The notes beneath the pieces are model-generated. The model did no database searches. It had not been told where the DNA came from and saw only the letters and a list, made by a program, of their open reading frames with translations. Positions 7,870-16,969 of a stretch of 64,000 nucleotides of DNA are shown here, one piece after another. Made by a program: the position numbers and the translations under genes. This stretch comes from an uncultured Sphingomonadaceae bacterium. Its GTDB lineage: Bacteria > Pseudomonadota > Alphaproteobacteria > Sphingomonadales > Sphingomonadaceae. Within the stretch, counting starts at the first letter, position 1; each line of letters starts with the position of its first letter. The DNA is taken from positions 248,001-312,000 of the forward strand of contig CAIQHF010000036.1 in assembly GCA_903871605.1 (NCBI GenBank), given 5' to 3'.

Positions 7870-9435
7870 ATGACGAAACTCACCGAATTCACGCGCTATG
7901 CCGACGCGCAACGCCATGCCAATTCGGACGCGCTGTGGGATCTGTTCGATGGCGACCGCGACGCGTTCAACATCGCCAACGAGTGCATCGTCCGTCATGC
8001 CGACGGCTCGGGCCGGACGGCGGTACGGCTCTGCAATGCCGACGGCAGCGACGAGCGGTTGAGCTTCGACGACATCGCCGCGCGCTCGGCATGCTTCGCG
8101 CATTGGCTCGACGCCAACGACGTCCAACCGGGCGACCGCATCGCGTTCATGCTCGAGCCGTCGCTGCCCTTCTACGTCTGCCTGTTCGGTGCGATGCAGA
8201 CCGGCGCGATCAGCGTTCCGCTGTTCACGCTGTTCGGCCCCGATGCGCTGCGGCTCCGCATCGACGACTGCCGCCCCAAGATCCTGATCACCAATTCGGA
8301 AAAGGCCGAGATGGCGCGCACGATCGAGGACGTGCGCGTCGTCGTCGCGGACGCCGGCCTGCTCGACGAGATCGCGCACTATCCGACCAGCTATACGGCC
8401 AGGACCAAGGCGGGCGACATGGCCGTCTTCCAATATACGTCGGGCACCACGCGCGAACTGCCCGAAGCCGTCAAGCATACGCACCGAACGCTTGTGACGC
8501 TGATGTTCGCCGCGCTCTATGGAACCGGCATCCGCCCGGGCGACGAATTCTTCTGCCCCTCCTCGCCGGCATGGGGCCACGGCCTGTGGCACGGCACGCT
8601 GGCGCCGCTTGCGATGGGCGTCACGACGGGCACCTTCGCGGGTCGATTCGATGCGGTGCGGCTGATGAAGGCACTGCAGGATTACAAGATCACCAACATG
8701 TCGGCTGCCGCCACCCATTATCGGATGATGAAGAATTCGGGGCGGGCGGCGGCGTTCAGCTTCTCTATCGCGAAACTCTCCTACACCGGAGAGCCGATCG
8801 ATCCTGCCACGCTCGACTTCATAGAGACGACGTTCCACGTGCCGGCGTGCAGCATGTACGGCACCACCGAGATCGGCGTCGTGCTGGTCAATTATCCGGG
8901 TGCCGACGACTACACGGTCAAGCCGGGCGCACTGGGCAAGCCCGTACCCGGCCTCAGGCTCGAGGTGCAGAATCCCGACGGCACACGGTCCGCGCCGGGC
9001 GTGATCGGCGAATTGATGGTCTGGCGGCGCGATCGCTGGGAAACCACCAAGGATCTCGCGAAGATCGATGACGACGGCTATTTCTATCATTGCGGCCGCG
9101 CCGACGACGTCATCATCTCGGCGGGCTGGACAATGAGCGCGGTCGAGATCGAAAACACGATGCTCAAGCATCCCGATGTCCGCGAATGCGCGGTGATCGG
9201 TGCCCCCGATGCGACCCGCGGGCTGGTGGTCAAGGCGTTCGTCGTCACCGATCGCGCACCGAGCGATGCCTATGTGAAGGAACTCCAGACCTTCACGCGC
9301 GACAGGCTGGCGCAGCATGAATTTCCGCGGATCGTCGAATTCGTCGGCGAACTGCCCAAGACGCCGGCGGGCAAGGTCCACCGCAAGATGCTTCGCGATC
9401 GCGAGGCCGCCAAGGCGCTCGCGCCCGCACACTGA
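7870..9435 (+). CDS. AMP-forming acyl-CoA ligase (1)
   Basis: A 521-aa member of the ANL superfamily, which activates a carboxylic acid to acyl-AMP and then acyl-CoA. It has a phosphate-binding loop at 190-202, MYGTTE (A5), YHCGRADD with the hinge (A7/A8) and the C-terminal catalytic Lys in PAGKVHRK (about Lys502). The phosphate loop departs from consensus: after TSGTT it reads RELPEAVK, without the usual Gly and with Glu where Lys-Gly is common. ATG at 7870 is the start nearest the divergent promoter. The MaoC-like gene follows after 18 nt and an SDR after that, forming an activation, hydration and oxidation unit under the neighbouring IclR. Confidence 0.9.
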   Translation: MTKLTEFTRYADAQRHANSDALWDLFDGDRDAFNIANECIVRHADGSGRTAVRLCNADGSDERLSFDDIAARSACFAHWLDANDVQPGDRIAFMLEPSLPFYVCLFGAMQTGAISVPLFTLFGPDALRLRIDDCRPKILITNSEKAEMARTIEDVRVVVADAGLLDEIAHYPTSYTARTKAGDMAVFQYTSGTTRELPEAVKHTHRTLVTLMFAALYGTGIRPGDEFFCPSSPAWGHGLWHGTLAPLAMGVTTGTFAGRFDAVRLMKALQDYKITNMSAAATHYRMMKNSGRAAAFSFSIAKLSYTGEPIDPATLDFIETTFHVPACSMYGTTEIGVVLVNYPGADDYTVKPGALGKPVPGLRLEVQNPDGTRSAPGVIGELMVWRRDRWETTKDLAKIDDDGYFYHCGRADDVIISAGWTMSAVEIENTMLKHPDVRECAVIGAPDATRGLVVKAFVVTDRAPSDAYVKELQTFTRDRLAQHEFPRIVEFVGELPKTPAGKVHRKMLRDREAAKALAPAH

Positions 9436-9453
9436 CATCCCAGGAGAAGATCA

Positions 9454-10602
9454 ATGGCAACCGTCCTCGAAAAACCCGGCAATCGCTTTCCCAAGATCAC
9501 CGAGGAAGGGCTCGACGATCTGCGCAAGCGGATCGGGATCAGGATCGAGAATACGATCGAACCGTGGAATTACGAGGCGACCCGCGATGCGATCCGCCAT
9601 TATGCGCACGGCATCGGCGACGATAATCCGCTGTGGTGCGACCCGGCCTATGCCGAGAAGACACGATATGGCGCGCTCGTCGCGCTGCCGAGTTTCCTGT
9701 TTACCACCAGCCGCATCATCTCGGGATATTGCGGCGGCCTGTCGGGCGTCCACGCGATGTGGGCGGGCGCGGACTGGACGTGGCACAAGCCGGTGCTGCG
9801 CAACGACACGATCCGCACCGAAGCCTATCTCAAGGATCTCGTCGAGCACCAGACCAGGTTCGCGGGGCGCTCGTTCCAGCAGATCTATCATGTCGATTTC
9901 TTCAATCAGCATGGCGACAAGGTTGCCGAGGCCGAAAGCTGGGTGTTCCGCACCGATCGCGACGAAGCCCGCGAGCGTGGCACCAAATATACCGAGGCGC
10001 GCGGCCGCGTCGAACGCTATACCGAGGAGGAGCTCGCCGAATTCACGCGCCTCTACCAGGCCGAGGAAATTCGCGGGGCGACGCCGCGCTATTGGGACGA
10101 TGTCCGCGAAGGCGAGGCCTTGCCGCGCATGATGAAGGGGCCGATGACCGTCACCGGCTTCATCTGCTACGCGCAGGGCTGGGGCGGGCTCTACATCCGC
10201 GCCAACAAGCTCGCCAACCAGATGCAGCAGGCGCATCCGGGGCTCGGCATCCGCAATCGCTTCAATGTGCCCGATTGTCCCGAGCGCGTCCATTGGGACG
10301 AGGCCTTCGCGCTCGAGGTCGGTGCGCCCGGCGCCTATGATTACGGCCCCGAGCGCTGCTCGTGGCTGACCCACCACGTCACCAACTGGATCGGCGACGC
10401 CGGATTCCTGCGCCAGAGCAAGTGTCAGATCCGCCGGCACAATCCGGATGGCGACGCGATCTACATCGATGGCAGCGTGATCCGCAAATATGAGGAAGGC
10501 GGCAGGAAGCTGGTCGAGATCCAGCAGGTCGCCAAGACGCATCGCGACGAGGTTTCCGCGTTCGGCACGGCGATCGCCGAACTGCCCAGCCGCAGCGCCT
10601 GA
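9454..10602 (+). CDS. MaoC-like acyl dehydratase, double hotdog
   Basis: A 382-aa protein whose N-terminal third resembles the FAS1/MaoC dehydratase N-terminal hotdog (YAHGIGDDNPLWCDP, then YGALVALPSFLF). The second half looks like another hotdog unit (about 205-370). Relatives act on CoA-bound unsaturated acyl groups as hydratases or dehydratases. It sits between an acyl-CoA ligase and a hydroxyacyl-CoA dehydrogenase-like SDR, which supports a beta-oxidation-like hydration role. GGAGAAGATC precedes the ATG. The substrate is unknown. Confidence 0.8.
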   Translation: MATVLEKPGNRFPKITEEGLDDLRKRIGIRIENTIEPWNYEATRDAIRHYAHGIGDDNPLWCDPAYAEKTRYGALVALPSFLFTTSRIISGYCGGLSGVHAMWAGADWTWHKPVLRNDTIRTEAYLKDLVEHQTRFAGRSFQQIYHVDFFNQHGDKVAEAESWVFRTDRDEARERGTKYTEARGRVERYTEEELAEFTRLYQAEEIRGATPRYWDDVREGEALPRMMKGPMTVTGFICYAQGWGGLYIRANKLANQMQQAHPGLGIRNRFNVPDCPERVHWDEAFALEVGAPGAYDYGPERCSWLTHHVTNWIGDAGFLRQSKCQIRRHNPDGDAIYIDGSVIRKYEEGGRKLVEIQQVAKTHRDEVSAFGTAIAELPSRSA

Positions 10603-10705
10603 CGATCTCCTCCGGGAGCGTGGCTCCCGTCGCGTACTGTGGGGGTCGCGCGGCGGGAGCCCTGACCGGCAAGTGCGACGGAACGAGGACATCGGGCGGA
10701 GAGTC

Positions 10706-11623
10706 ATGGCGCGATACAGGTTCGACGGACGCGTGGCGGTCATCACCGGCGGAGGCCGGGGATTAGGGCGCGCCTATGCTCTGCTGCTGGCCGCGCGCGG
10801 CGCGCGGATCGTCGTCAACGATATCGGCGCCGGGATGACCGGCGACGGTCATGACGCCGGCCCGGCGGCCGATGTGGTGCGCGAGATCGAGGCGGCCGGG
10901 GGCGAGGCGATCGCCTCCACCCTCTCGGTCGCGACGCCCGAAGGCGGGGAGGCGATCGTCCGGGCAGCGCTTGATCGCTTCGGCCGCATCGACATCCTGA
11001 TCCACAGCGCGGGCAATGTCCGCCGCGCGCCGCTCAAGACGATGTCACCGGCTGATTTCGAGGCGGTACTCGACGTGCATCTGCGCGGCGCCTTCCATGT
11101 CGTGCGCGCCGCCTTCCCGCTGATGTGCGCCGCGGGCTATGGCCGGATCGTGCTGACCGGGTCGATCAACGGCCTCTACGGCAAGTCGGAGGTCGCCAAT
11201 TACAGCGTCGCCAAGGCCGGGCTGATCGGGCTGTCGCACACGATCGGAATCGAGGGCGCGGCCGAGGGCGTGACCAGCAACGTCATCGTCCCCGCAGCGG
11301 TGACGCGGATGTCCGAGGGTGTCGACACCAGCGCCTTCCCGCCAATGGATCCGGATATGGTGGCGCCCGCTGTCGCCTGGCTCGCGCACGAACGCTGTTC
11401 GCTATCCGGGGAGATACTCGTCGCGATGGGCGGCCGCGTCGCGCGTGCGTTTATCGCCGAGAGCAAGGGTGTCTATCACCCATCATGGACGATCGAGCAG
11501 GTCGCCGCCGACATCGATGCGATCCGAAGCACCGACGACCCGCTCGTCTTCGCGCCTGTCCCCGATGGTCAGCTCGACCATCTGCGACACGGTTTTGCGA
11601 TGGCGCGCAGCGCCAGCGACTGA
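10706..11623 (+). CDS. Short-chain dehydrogenase, (3R)-hydroxyacyl-CoA dehydrogenase-like
   Basis: A 305-aa SDR with the cofactor motif TGGGRGLG (14-21), SAGN (101-104), catalytic Ser153 and YSVAK (Tyr166, Lys170). The NDIGAG segment after beta-2 with an acidic residue favours NAD(H) and resembles the dehydrogenase part of peroxisomal multifunctional enzyme type 2. GGCGGAGAG lies just before the ATG at 10706. It is the third gene of the ligase-dehydratase-SDR unit, 103 nt behind the dehydratase. It probably oxidises the hydroxyacyl-CoA made there. Confidence 0.88.
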   Translation: MARYRFDGRVAVITGGGRGLGRAYALLLAARGARIVVNDIGAGMTGDGHDAGPAADVVREIEAAGGEAIASTLSVATPEGGEAIVRAALDRFGRIDILIHSAGNVRRAPLKTMSPADFEAVLDVHLRGAFHVVRAAFPLMCAAGYGRIVLTGSINGLYGKSEVANYSVAKAGLIGLSHTIGIEGAAEGVTSNVIVPAAVTRMSEGVDTSAFPPMDPDMVAPAVAWLAHERCSLSGEILVAMGGRVARAFIAESKGVYHPSWTIEQVAADIDAIRSTDDPLVFAPVPDGQLDHLRHGFAMARSASD

Positions 11624-11647
11624 TCGGCGGGCAGCGGTCGCGCGCGG

Positions 11648-12541
11648 TCACGTTCGCTGCTTGGCGAGCGCGGCGATCCGCTGGCGCAGCGCCTGTTTGA
11701 GCGCGCGCGCCCAGGGCGATTGCGACCGTCGCTCGAGCGAATACATGATGACGTCGACCCCGCGCGTTTCGGCATCGTCGGGTCGCGGCAGCTCGCATAG
11801 GCGCCCGGCGCGCAGCTCGTCGATCACCGCATAGGTCGACGAGAACCAGATCGCGTCGGATGCCGCGGTGATCGCCGCCAGCGTCCCGAAATCCTCGATG
11901 ATGTTCGCGGTGCCGCGGATCCGCTGCTGGATGTCGGGCGGGAGCGGCAGCCCCGACCAGCTCGACCGCACCACCGGATAGCGCGTGCCAGGGCAATCGC
12001 CGCTGAGCAGGGGATGACCGGCGCGCACGATGAAACTGATCGGGAAATGGCCGAGTATCTCGGCGCGCGGCGCCGGCGAGTCGAACGCGAACCCGGCGTT
12101 GGTGACGAAGAACTCGATCTCGCCGGCGAGCAACAGCGCCCACAGCGCATCGGCATCGCGGACCACCACCTCGTTGGTAACTTCGGGCAGATCGCGCAAC
12201 CGTTCGGACATAACCGCCGGCAGCAGCGCCAGCGCCGGCATCGGCGCCATGCCGAACCGGACATGCCCGGCCTCGGCGCCCACGCTCAGCAACAATTGCC
12301 GCTCGAAATCCTGCGCGTCGGCGAGCAGCACCATCGCGCGCTTCGACGCCATCCGTCCCTGCGGCGTGAGCGTCACGCCGGACCGGTCGCGGTCGAACAG
12401 CCGCATGCCGAGCTGGTTCTCCAGCGAGGCGATCGATCGACTGAGCGCCGACTGCGAGAGGCCGAGTTCCTCGGCAGCCCGCGCAAAGTGCAGTCGATCC
12501 GCAAGCGTGACCAGATGATTCAGGCTGCGGAGACTGAGCAT
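11648..12541 (-). CDS. LysR-family transcriptional regulator
   Basis: A 297-aa LTTR with an N-terminal winged helix (HFARAAEELGLSQSALSRSI, about 18-37) and a periplasmic-binding-protein-like effector domain. It is convergent with the SDR gene and divergent from the UGSC-family pair at 12700, the classic position for an activator of that unit. The 158-nt gap between them would hold the T-N11-A site, but no single candidate stands out. Confidence 0.92.
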   Translation of the reverse strand: MLSLRSLNHLVTLADRLHFARAAEELGLSQSALSRSIASLENQLGMRLFDRDRSGVTLTPQGRMASKRAMVLLADAQDFERQLLLSVGAEAGHVRFGMAPMPALALLPAVMSERLRDLPEVTNEVVVRDADALWALLLAGEIEFFVTNAGFAFDSPAPRAEILGHFPISFIVRAGHPLLSGDCPGTRYPVVRSSWSGLPLPPDIQQRIRGTANIIEDFGTLAAITAASDAIWFSSTYAVIDELRAGRLCELPRPDDAETRGVDVIMYSLERRSQSPWARALKQALRQRIAALAKQRT

Positions 12542-12699
12542 GATGCACCAAACTCATCAAAATCGATCACGAAACACATTGGGCGCAAAGCGCTCAACCT
12601 GCAATAAGCACTGATCGGCTTTGCGGAGCCGCAAGCCCGGCGCATCGACTGGCGCAGCAACAGGCGACGCCGACCGGGATCAGCCAGGAGGAGGCGAAC

Positions 12700-13260
12700 A
12701 TGGCCGTCGGTTTGGTTCTCGATCCTACAGCGAGGCGCGAAGACGACATCGCGCACGCCGGCCCCGACGCCGGCTCTCTGGTCGGCAAGCGCGTCGGCTT
12801 TCGCCTCGACCGGATGTGGCGCGCGTGGGACTGGATCAGCGAATTGTGGGCGGAGAAATTCCGCGAAGCCGGCGCCGAAGTCGTCTTCTGGCGCTCCGCG
12901 GGCCGCACGGGCGACGAAGGCGAGCGGTGCGAACGCGAATATCAGGCGTTCATCGAGTCGATCGACGTCGCCGTCGTCGGTCTCGCCAATTGCGGTTCTT
13001 GCACCGGATGGACGGTTCGCGACGCGATCACGGCCGCCAATGCCGGGCTGCCGACGACCGCGATCGCGACGGCCAATTTCGAGACGTTCGCGCACGAGAT
13101 CGCCGCGCGTGGCGGCCGTTCCGGCTTGCGCGTCCATGTCCTGCCCTATCCGCTCAACGAGCAGCTCAAGCAGGACGTGCTGCCGATCGGCGAGGCGCAT
13201 TTCGAGGGCGTGCTGCGGACGATGGGCGCGAGCCTGGCCGCGCGGGAGAAGGCGGCATGA
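12700..13260 (+). CDS. UGSC-family protein, Cys form
   Basis: A 186-aa protein with ANCGSCTGW (Cys98-x-x-Cys101) after a hydrophobic strand and an N-terminal GKRVGFRLD segment. This matches the UGSC family, named for a selenocysteine-Gly-Ser-Cys motif; here the first position is Cys, encoded by tgc. A redox or thiol role is plausible for the CGSC pair, but the family's function is not established to my knowledge. GGAGGCGAAC precedes the ATG. The stop codon overlaps the start of the next gene as ATGA, so the two are translationally coupled and probably work as one complex. The LysR gene is divergent. Confidence 0.75.
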   Translation: MAVGLVLDPTARREDDIAHAGPDAGSLVGKRVGFRLDRMWRAWDWISELWAEKFREAGAEVVFWRSAGRTGDEGERCEREYQAFIESIDVAVVGLANCGSCTGWTVRDAITAANAGLPTTAIATANFETFAHEIAARGGRSGLRVHVLPYPLNEQLKQDVLPIGEAHFEGVLRTMGASLAAREKAA

Positions 13261-14420
13261 CGATCGAACTGATCCGGCCCGGCGCGCACCGCGCGGCGCC
13301 GGTGCTCAAGCCGCTGGTCAGCCGCGATTGCGGGCCCGAGGGTTGCGAGATCGACTGGCTGGCGAGCCGTCGCCACGAGGCCGAGCTCGACATCGAATCC
13401 TTTGGGCGCTTCGCGATGGCGCAGGGATGGGGCGACGGTCTTCCGCTGGTCCCGCCCACCGACGCGCGCGTGCGCACCTTCCTTTCGAGCAATGATCGCT
13501 ACCCCGACGAGGTCGTCGGCACGCTGCCGGGCAACGTGCCGTGCACGGTCGAGAAGATCGTCATCAACGCGGTGATGGCGGGCGCGCCCGCGGAATCGCT
13601 CGAGCTGTTGATCGCGATGATCGCCTCGATCGCCGATCCCGATTTCGAGCTCTACGGCGTCAATGCGACCACCGCGCCCGTCTATCCGGCGTTCGTCGTC
13701 AACGGCCCCGTCCGTCACGCGCTCGATATCCCGATGAGCTACGGATGTCTTGGCGGCGTCCCCGGGATCTCGGCCGCGGTCGGCCGCGCCGTCCGCCTGA
13801 TCATGCGCAATGTCGCGGGGCAGACCGCAGGCGGCACGTCGCAGACCACCTTCGGATCGCCGGGGCGCATTGCCGGGATCGTGACGGGCGAATGGGAGGA
13901 GAAATCGCCCTGGGCGCCTTTGGCCGAGCGGCGAGGCGTCGCGGGCGATGCCGTCACCTCGTTCGGAACGATGGGCACGATGAACGTGCTCGATACCACG
14001 TCGCACAGTGCGAGCGATTTTCTCGAGATGGTCGGCAAGTCCTACGCCTATGTCGGCTGCAACAATTTTTCGGGGGCGGTGCCGTTCGGCGAAGCGCTGA
14101 TCGCGCTCAATCCGATCTGCGCCGAGATCGTCGGTCGCGAAATGCCCGACATCGAGGCGGTGCAAGAAACGCTCTGGAAATATGCCAGCGTCGATGCCCG
14201 CTATCTCAACCGGCATCATCGCGACCAGCTCGATGGGCAGGGCCGCATCCGTTCCGATGGTCGCGTCTATGCCGCGCCGGAGCCCAAGGACGTGCTGGTC
14301 TTCGTGGCCGGCGGCCTGGGCGGACTCCACGCCGCCTGTTTCCACACGTTCGGGACGTCGCTGTCGCAGACCAAGCCAGTCGCGAGCGTGCAATCGGCCG
14401 CGCATTCGGCCGCCGCCTAG
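13257..14420 (+). CDS. Conserved partner of the UGSC protein, function unknown
   Basis: A 387-aa protein coupled to the UGSC gene by a 4-nt overlap. Its N-terminus holds a Cys pair (RDCGPEGCE, about 22-30). The body is rich in Gly-Ala segments, with conserved-looking WGDGLPLVPPT, GTLPGNVPCTVEKI and YGCLGGVPGIS. No known catalytic signature was recognised and no transmembrane run is obvious. UGSC-family domains tend to occur with this kind of partner, so a shared redox or ligase-like job is possible, but I cannot name it. The CMD-like gene follows after 76 nt. Confidence 0.7.
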   Translation: MTIELIRPGAHRAAPVLKPLVSRDCGPEGCEIDWLASRRHEAELDIESFGRFAMAQGWGDGLPLVPPTDARVRTFLSSNDRYPDEVVGTLPGNVPCTVEKIVINAVMAGAPAESLELLIAMIASIADPDFELYGVNATTAPVYPAFVVNGPVRHALDIPMSYGCLGGVPGISAAVGRAVRLIMRNVAGQTAGGTSQTTFGSPGRIAGIVTGEWEEKSPWAPLAERRGVAGDAVTSFGTMGTMNVLDTTSHSASDFLEMVGKSYAYVGCNNFSGAVPFGEALIALNPICAEIVGREMPDIEAVQETLWKYASVDARYLNRHHRDQLDGQGRIRSDGRVYAAPEPKDVLVFVAGGLGGLHAACFHTFGTSLSQTKPVASVQSAAHSAAA

Positions 14421-14496
14421 CCCGGATCCGATCGGCAAGGCACTCGGCCTTGCGCCGTGCGCCTGGCGAGAGTCTGTTGGTCCGGGGGAGTCGACG

Positions 14497-15057
14497 ATGC
14501 GCGTCACCGGGGTGTTCCGGCCGGACGACTATCCCGGCGAACCCGACGACCAGACCCGCGCCGAACTGGCCACGCTGTTCGCCAAGCTGTTTCCGGGCGC
14601 GTACGATCCCGCATTCGACGCCGACCATGCCGGCATGGCGGTGGCTGCGCTCAGTCCGCGGCTCGCGCTCGGGCTGGCCGGGCTGAGCCGTCAGATTGCG
14701 CTCGACCTGCCCTGGTGCGCCCGTGCCGATCTGCGCGAACTCGCGATACAGGTGGTCAATCGCCACTTCGGTGCCCGCTATGCCTTTCGCGCGCGGGTCG
14801 CCGGCGCGAAGGCGGCGGGGCTGAGCGCCGCGCAGCTCGCCGCGCTGAGCCACTGGCGGACCAGCGCCCTGTTCGACGACGAGCAGCGACTGGTGATCGA
14901 ATATGCACTCGCCACCGTATCGGGCACGGTTCCGGGGCCGCTCTTCGCGCGCGTCGCGGCGCGCTATGGCGAGCGCGGCACGGTCGAACTCACCGCGCTA
15001 GCCGCCTTCTTCGGCTTCTGGGTGATGTTGCTCAACGCGACCGCGCCGGACCTGTGA
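14497..15057 (+). CDS. Carboxymuconolactone decarboxylase-like protein (1)
   Basis: A 186-aa all-helical protein resembling the AhpD/CMD fold (WRTSALFDDEQRLVIEYALA is the typical helix turn before the C-terminal helices). The redox CxxC of AhpD is absent; only one Cys (in DLPWCARAD) is present. A lyase or binding role is therefore more likely than peroxidase support. GGGGGAG sits 6 nt before the ATG at 14497. It follows the UGSC pair on the same strand and is convergent with the second ThDP enzyme. Another CMD-like protein lies at 19544-20176. Confidence 0.65.
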   Translation: MRVTGVFRPDDYPGEPDDQTRAELATLFAKLFPGAYDPAFDADHAGMAVAALSPRLALGLAGLSRQIALDLPWCARADLRELAIQVVNRHFGARYAFRARVAGAKAAGLSAAQLAALSHWRTSALFDDEQRLVIEYALATVSGTVPGPLFARVAARYGERGTVELTALAAFFGFWVMLLNATAPDL

Positions 15058-15073
15058 CGCGCTGATCGGGCGC

Positions 15074-16783
15074 TCAACTGCCTGGCGAATAATGCCCCCA
15101 CGTCGAATATTCCTGATAATTGGGCGCCTCGGTCGCGTTGGCGTCCGGATCGACGGGCACCTGGATCACCGCCGGCCCGCCCTTCGCCAGCGCACGCCGG
15201 ATCGCGGGACCGATCTCCTCGTCGCGATCGACATATTCGCCGTAAGCGCCGAAGCCCTCGGCGATCTTGTCGAAGCGCACGCCGCTGCTCCAATGCGCCT
15301 CGGTCTCCGGCGAGTCGGCGCCGAGCATCCGGCGATAGACGCCGACCTCGAGGCCCCATGAATAGTCGCAGCTCACCACGCAGATCACCGGCAGCTTCTT
15401 GCGCACCGCGGTCTCGAGCTCGGAGATGTGGAACATGAAGCTGCTGTCGCCGGTCAGCAGCATCGCGGGGCGCGTACCGCCGGTCGCGAGGCAGGCGCCG
15501 ATCGCATAGGGTAGGCCGGTGCCGAGATGGCCAAGATTCTGGTTCCACATCACATCGTGGGGGCGTGCCTGCGAATAGGTCCAGGTGAAGATCGTGATCG
15601 ATCCGCCGTCGCGGACCATGATGCCGTCTTGCGGGAATGCCTTGGTCGCCTCGATCACCAGCCGCGCCGTGTTGATCAGCGGCTGGCCGCGCGGCGCCTC
15701 GTCGTCGAGCGTGATCTTGAGATCCGCCTCGGCCTTCACCCAGCGATCGAGGTCGACGGACGGCGCGCGCGGCTTGTCGGTCAGCGCGGCGACGAGTTGC
15801 GGCACCGCGTCGCGCAGATCGGCGACCATTGGCACGTCGATCCGGCGATTGACGCCAAACGCGAGCGGATCGCGCTCGATGTAGATCCACGCGCGCGCGG
15901 CGTCTCCCTCCGCCCAATGGTGGGTAAGGCCGAGATGGACGGGCTCGCCGAGCTCGGTGCCGATCGCGATCACGCAGTCCGACGCCTCGACCGCCTCGAC
16001 CGCCGAGGGCGAGAAGCCGTAGGAGAAGGTGCGATCCTCGAGCCCGGGAATGAAGCTGGTGCCCCCCGACGTCTGCACGATCGGGCAGCCGAGCAGCCTG
16101 GCGAGTTCGCCCACCCGCGCCTGCGCACGGGCGGTGTGCACGCCTTGGCCGACGAGCAACACGGGCGCATTGGCGGCGCCGATCAGTGCCACCGCCTTGT
16201 CGACATGCGGCGCGGCGGCGGGGATGTGGACGAGGCGATAGTCTTCGGGCGCGAGCAAAGGCCCCCATTCGGGGGTCTGATGCAGGACATGGCTGGGGAT
16301 CTCGACATAGACCGGGCCCGGCTTGCCGGACTGCGCGACGCGCAGCGCCTCGCGGAGGATGTCGTCGGTGCGCTCGGCATATTCGATCACGCCGACATAT
16401 TTCATCGAGGGTTCGAAATATCTGGTCTGGCTGATATATTGAATGCGGCCGCGCCTGACGCGATGCTCCTCCGAGCGCGCGCGGTTGCCCGCCAGGAAGA
16501 TCGTCGGCGAATTCTCCTTCGCGGCGACGATCGCGGCCGCCGCGAGATTGGCGACGCCGGGTCCCATCGTCCCGAAGCAGACGCCGGGCTTTCCCGTCAT
16601 CCGGCTCCAGGCGTCGGCCATGAACGCGCCGGATTGCTCGTGATGCGGTGCGACGACCTGCCAGCCCCGCGCTTCTGCGGTCACGGCCATGTGGACGAAG
16701 CCCGGATCGGGGATGCCGAACAGCGCATCGATCCCCTCCGCCTCGAGCAAATGGAGAATGCGTTCATATACGGCGACGGCCAT
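15074..16783 (-). CDS. Thiamine-diphosphate-dependent enzyme, acetolactate synthase-like (paralogue 2)
   Basis: A 569-aa protein plainly related to the ThDP enzyme at 1574-3307 along its whole length, with shared LFGIPDP, VVAPHHE (catalytic Glu49) and RRGRIQ segments. The metal motif is GDS (445-447) rather than GDG, with Asp at the usual Asn position in SCDYSWG. Unlike paralogue 1 it has no aldehyde dehydrogenase behind it, being convergent with a CMD-like gene and divergent from a SnoaL-like gene. Two copies in one catabolic region suggest successive or alternative C-C lyase steps. Specificity is unknown. Confidence 0.87.
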   Translation of the reverse strand: MAVAVYERILHLLEAEGIDALFGIPDPGFVHMAVTAEARGWQVVAPHHEQSGAFMADAWSRMTGKPGVCFGTMGPGVANLAAAAIVAAKENSPTIFLAGNRARSEEHRVRRGRIQYISQTRYFEPSMKYVGVIEYAERTDDILREALRVAQSGKPGPVYVEIPSHVLHQTPEWGPLLAPEDYRLVHIPAAAPHVDKAVALIGAANAPVLLVGQGVHTARAQARVGELARLLGCPIVQTSGGTSFIPGLEDRTFSYGFSPSAVEAVEASDCVIAIGTELGEPVHLGLTHHWAEGDAARAWIYIERDPLAFGVNRRIDVPMVADLRDAVPQLVAALTDKPRAPSVDLDRWVKAEADLKITLDDEAPRGQPLINTARLVIEATKAFPQDGIMVRDGGSITIFTWTYSQARPHDVMWNQNLGHLGTGLPYAIGACLATGGTRPAMLLTGDSSFMFHISELETAVRKKLPVICVVSCDYSWGLEVGVYRRMLGADSPETEAHWSSGVRFDKIAEGFGAYGEYVDRDEEIGPAIRRALAKGGPAVIQVPVDPDANATEAPNYQEYSTWGHYSPGS

Positions 16784-16969
16784 CTTCGATCCTCTTCACC
16801 TTCGTCGCGCCGAGCATAGGGCGAAGCACATCCGACACCTCCTGCTGCGTCGACGCGCGCGCGGCTGATCGCACGTGCGATGCGTCGTGCAGCGGGAGTT
16901 GCGGCCGCCCCCTCGGGCACGCCACAACAAGCCGGGCAGCGATGACCTGCATGCGCGACAGGAGAGACT
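16784..16969. promoter_or_regulatory. Divergent promoter region, ThDP paralogue 2 / SnoaL-like gene
   Basis: A 186-nt gap between head-to-head genes, so both promoters should lie here. No convincing operator dyad or -35/-10 pair was found by eye. Confidence 0.35.

Noticed and set aside
12700-13260. Selenocysteine in the UGSC motif
   Set aside because: The codon is tgc (Cys), not TGA, so no SECIS or selenocysteine use is implied.
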